Shown here in pieces: positions 24,404 through 26,573 of a stretch of 26,573 bases of DNA. Source of the DNA: Treponema sp. UBA3649 (GTDB lineage Bacteria > Spirochaetota > Spirochaetia > Treponematales > Treponemataceae). Under the pieces are notes generated by a model. It did no database searches. It saw only the letters and a program-made list of their open reading frames with translations, and was not told the DNA's origin. Every line of letters starts with the position of its first letter. Position 1 is the first letter of the stretch. Where the stretch lies: assembly GCA_002373325.1 (NCBI GenBank), contig DFKI01000016.1, forward strand, positions 37,720-64,292, written 5' to 3'. The position numbers and the translations under genes are program-made.

Positions 24404-24459
24404 GATTGCCGTATCAAGTACGGCAATGACAGGCTTGTTGAAAAGTCAAAATTTGGGCC
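24404..24459. repeat. Composite intergenic repeat, copy D (one hairpin plus tail)
   Basis: ATTGCCGTA/TACGGCAAT with a TCAAG loop (24404-24431, ending GACA) is followed by a tail AAGTCAAAATTTGGGCC (24443-24459) that matches the tail of copy A (AAGTCGAAATTAGGGCT). The stem carries a paired change against copy A (GTA/TAC for GGA/TCC). It lies between the convergent permease and beta-helix lipoprotein genes. Confidence 0.7.
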
Positions 24460-24463
24460 AGGA

Positions 24464-26341
24464 TTACCGGGGCTGGAACGATGAGCTCACTCCCGCCGTG
24501 TAAACTGTGGTTCCGCTGGACGTGCTTATGGTCGTGGTGCTTGAGCCTCCGCTTACAGACGGAAGATTCGTGTAAAGTCCCATGAAATCAGTTCCGCCGC
24601 TAAGAGTCACATTTTTGAAGACGCTGTAGCTTTCCCCGGATTTCAGCTCTGGAGAAGAGAGTGTCATAAGGCTGAAGCTTGTGGCCGCACCCGGAATGTC
24701 AAACGCAAAGACGCAATCACCTGAGGAGTCCTTTATGACCATGCTTGTCCCTCCCGTACCAGTATAGCTTTTTCCGATTACAAAAGTGTTCTGTGTATTA
24801 GCGGCATTGGAGCTTGACGCACAGTAATGGGATGATCCGCTGATTCCGACCGCAAGTCCGCCTGTAAATGTGAGGGCTCCGTCGCAGTCAAATCCATCCT
24901 CGCTTCCCATCGTCGCAATTGCGATTATTGTTCCGCCCGAGATGTTGATGTCACCGTTTGAGTCCACGGCATCACCCGAAGACGTGCAAAGGTAGATTTC
25001 ACCTCCGCTTATGTTCACGAATCCGCTTCCGCTCAAACTTGCGTTCAGAGGATCGTCCGTGGAATTTATGACAAGGGTTCCCCCGCTTATGATTATGCCG
25101 CTTTTTCCCTCAATCCCTTCCGGAGAACAGCTTCTTGTTTCCGTTACGCTCACACCGTCGCTGTCATAATATGTCACCGTCGTCGCATTTCTGTCTGAGT
25201 CAATGACGCTTGCCGTTGTGGTGATGTCCAATGTTCCGCCCCTTATCACGACGACAGGATTCGGATCGTCATCGGTGCTTGAAGTCTCCGCGTCCTCGTC
25301 AATGTCCCATTTCGCGCTGATGGCTTTTCCTGTGGTCCTGCAGTTGATTGTGCCTCCTGTAATATAGATGAAACCTTCCCCGGGATTTTCCTCGCTTCCT
25401 TCCACGATGATTCCCCGGCTCTCGTCGTTTGTGTGAGTTCCCGTCCCGTTTAGATTGAGTGTCCCGCCGTCCATGACAAATGCGTTCTGTGCACGGATGC
25501 AGTTTCTGCCTGAGTTCTCCACCGAAATGTTTCCCTCAAAAATGCGGATATAATCACCTGAGTAAATGCCGTGCTTGTAGTTTGTGTTGACAGAAAGACT
25601 TCCGCTTCCCGAAATCAGCATGGCTCCCTTGGAAAAGAGAGTTCCCTTTTTGTCGCTTCCTTCTTCCCAGACTTGAGTTTCGGATGCGTCGTTTTCAACA
25701 TCGGATTCAGATGCGTTTTCGTCGTAGTACTCGCTTCCGTTTTTTTCACTGTAGCCAGTTCCGTAAGAGCGTCCGTCCGTGAGGTTGTTTTCCCCGCTCA
25801 GATTTAAGAAGCATCTGGATGATTTACTCACAAGCAGGGCAGGGTAGTTTCCGCTCGTGATTGAGGCTCCGTCCAAAACAAGCGCGACATCCTGCAATGT
25901 GTTTTTGTTCGTTGCGATTTCCAAAGTCCCTTTTTCAAGTGTTCCCGAGACCGTGATTTTTGCGCTTCCCGATGATTCAGAAAAAGCAAGCGTTATATAT
26001 ATGGAAGAATCTGACATGATTTCGCTCTTCACGCTGATTCCGTCCGTTATTTCCGTTTTGGATTCGCTTATCGGCTCGTTTTCAAAATCAGCTCCGGTAA
26101 AACTCATCTCCGAGAGATTAAGTGAAATCTCGTTTGAGAAAATCTGGGTGGTGAAATCATCCGAAGCGCTTACTACCCGGCTTGTGTCCACGCTTGTGAT
26201 GGATGAGGTGTAGCTTGTGTTTCCTCCTGAGCCTCCCGGATTCTGTCCTCCTCCCGCACCCGATGGTGATTGCATGTCCATGGAGCATCCCGCAAACAAA
26301 ACCGACAATGCCGCCGCAAAAATTCTTTTCGTCTTTTTCAT
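24464..26341 (-). CDS. Cthe_2159-like beta-helix lipoprotein (carbohydrate-binding, DUF4353)
   Basis: 625 aa from ATG 26341. The signal peptide ends in a lipobox FAGC with the lipid-bearing Cys at 19, then a Gly/Ser-rich spacer. The rest is a right-handed beta-helix-like series of short repeats, e.g. ISGSGSLSV, MDGGTLNLNG, ITGGTINCRT, IRGGTLDITT, ISGGTLVINS, ISGGEIYL and ISGGTI, with many Asp residues (EDGFDCDGALTF), the pattern of the Clostridium thermocellum Cthe_2159 family, which binds acidic polysaccharide such as polygalacturonate and calcium. It is probably a surface pectin- or plant-fibre-binding protein. The ATG at 26341 has AGAGG about 7 bases upstream; the 11-residue extension upstream would put charge ahead of the signal peptide and is rejected. 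No clear promoter was found. In other bacteria this family often occurs near CotH proteins; here one is present 18.6 kb away. Confidence 0.8.
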   Translation of the reverse strand: MKKTKRIFAAALSVLFAGCSMDMQSPSGAGGGQNPGGSGGNTSYTSSITSVDTSRVVSASDDFTTQIFSNEISLNLSEMSFTGADFENEPISESKTEITDGISVKSEIMSDSSIYITLAFSESSGSAKITVSGTLEKGTLEIATNKNTLQDVALVLDGASITSGNYPALLVSKSSRCFLNLSGENNLTDGRSYGTGYSEKNGSEYYDENASESDVENDASETQVWEEGSDKKGTLFSKGAMLISGSGSLSVNTNYKHGIYSGDYIRIFEGNISVENSGRNCIRAQNAFVMDGGTLNLNGTGTHTNDESRGIIVEGSEENPGEGFIYITGGTINCRTTGKAISAKWDIDEDAETSSTDDDPNPVVVIRGGTLDITTTASVIDSDRNATTVTYYDSDGVSVTETRSCSPEGIEGKSGIIISGGTLVINSTDDPLNASLSGSGFVNISGGEIYLCTSSGDAVDSNGDINISGGTIIAIATMGSEDGFDCDGALTFTGGLAVGISGSSHYCASSSNAANTQNTFVIGKSYTGTGGTSMVIKDSSGDCVFAFDIPGAATSFSLMTLSSPELKSGESYSVFKNVTLSGGTDFMGLYTNLPSVSGGSSTTTISTSSGTTVYTAGVSSSFQPR

Positions 26342-26542
26342 TTTATACCTCTCGTTGTCATACAAAACCTTCAAAAAGCCCGAGGAATTGGGATTTTAAA
26401 AGTTTTTAATTAATTCTTTCTTGTTGTAAATAACAAACTAAGGTTAAGAAGGTTTCGTTTTACTTAATATTTTTTTTCGTGTTAATTACAGGCTTGTTTA
26501 AGGGGTAAAATTGGGGATGCTTGAAAAAATACAGAATCTTTG

Positions 26543-26573
26543 TTAGCTCTAATTTCGACTTATACGAAACAAT
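26543..26573 (-). repeat. Inverted copy of the repeat tail at the window end
   Basis: The reverse complement of 26543-26573 matches bases 71-101 at 30 of 31 positions. By analogy with copy A, a hairpin core in inverted orientation probably starts just beyond the window. Bases 26375-26542 are A/T-rich, with a small dyad TTGTT/AACAA at about 26421-26436, and show no gene. Confidence 0.75.

Noticed and set aside
1..26573. Mobile element or prophage bounded by the inverted repeat tails
   Set aside because: No transposase, integrase, phage or conjugation gene was found, and the tails belong to a repeat seen several times inside the window.

Overview
The window (26,573 bp) looks like chromosome of a host-associated spirochaete, most likely a gut or rumen Treponema. 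This is judged from general character, not a marker gene: large lipoproteins with relaxed lipoboxes (LVSC, FAGC), a secreted CotH protein, a Cthe_2159-type beta-helix protein, LrgAB, frequent AGGAGG ribosome binding sites, and moderate GC with A/T-rich spacers. No tRNA, rRNA, CRISPR array, transposase or phage gene was seen.

Layout. 1-184: hairpin-rich intergenic repeat. 185-3346 (-): 1053-aa lipoprotein with a G9 tract in its signal-peptide codons, so it may be phase variable. 3347-3699: its promoter, a second repeat cluster and the cotH terminator. 3700-6556 (-): CotH-family secreted protein and a NodB-type deacetylase. 6683-8035 (+): MATE exporter, overlapping tail-to-tail with an ABC exporter (8004-9842, -). 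9967-11045 (+): lrgA-lrgB, overlapping tail-to-tail with a membrane EAL phosphodiesterase (10983-13178, -) that follows an isochorismatase-fold hydrolase (13194-13718, -).

13892-20445 is the most distinctive part. Two paralogous gene pairs each encode a double-zinc-ribbon membrane protein followed by a TPM-domain (UPF0603) membrane protein with a Gly/His-rich tail. One pair is on + (13892-16182) and one on - (20445-18312). A PglK-like ABC flippase gene (18242-16494, -) follows the minus-strand pair, and a repeat cluster separates it from the plus-strand pair. The pairs resemble Bacillus subtilis YdjG/YdjH, which act with PspA and YdjI in membrane stress; no PspA or YdjI partner is visible here.

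20575-24344: a YkgJ-type cysteine-cluster protein, a 61-aa unknown protein on -, then a tightly packed operon of flavodoxin-fold Fe-S flavoprotein, 2H phosphoesterase (LigT-like), ABC ATPase and ABC permease. 24464-26341 (-): Cthe_2159-like beta-helix lipoprotein.

The intergenic repeats share a two-hairpin core whose stems vary by paired changes, plus a conserved A/T-rich tail. Two of the five convergent gene junctions hold these repeats; at the other three the genes overlap. A 31-bp tail copy near each end of the window (71-101 and 26543-26573) forms an inverted repeat with one mismatch.
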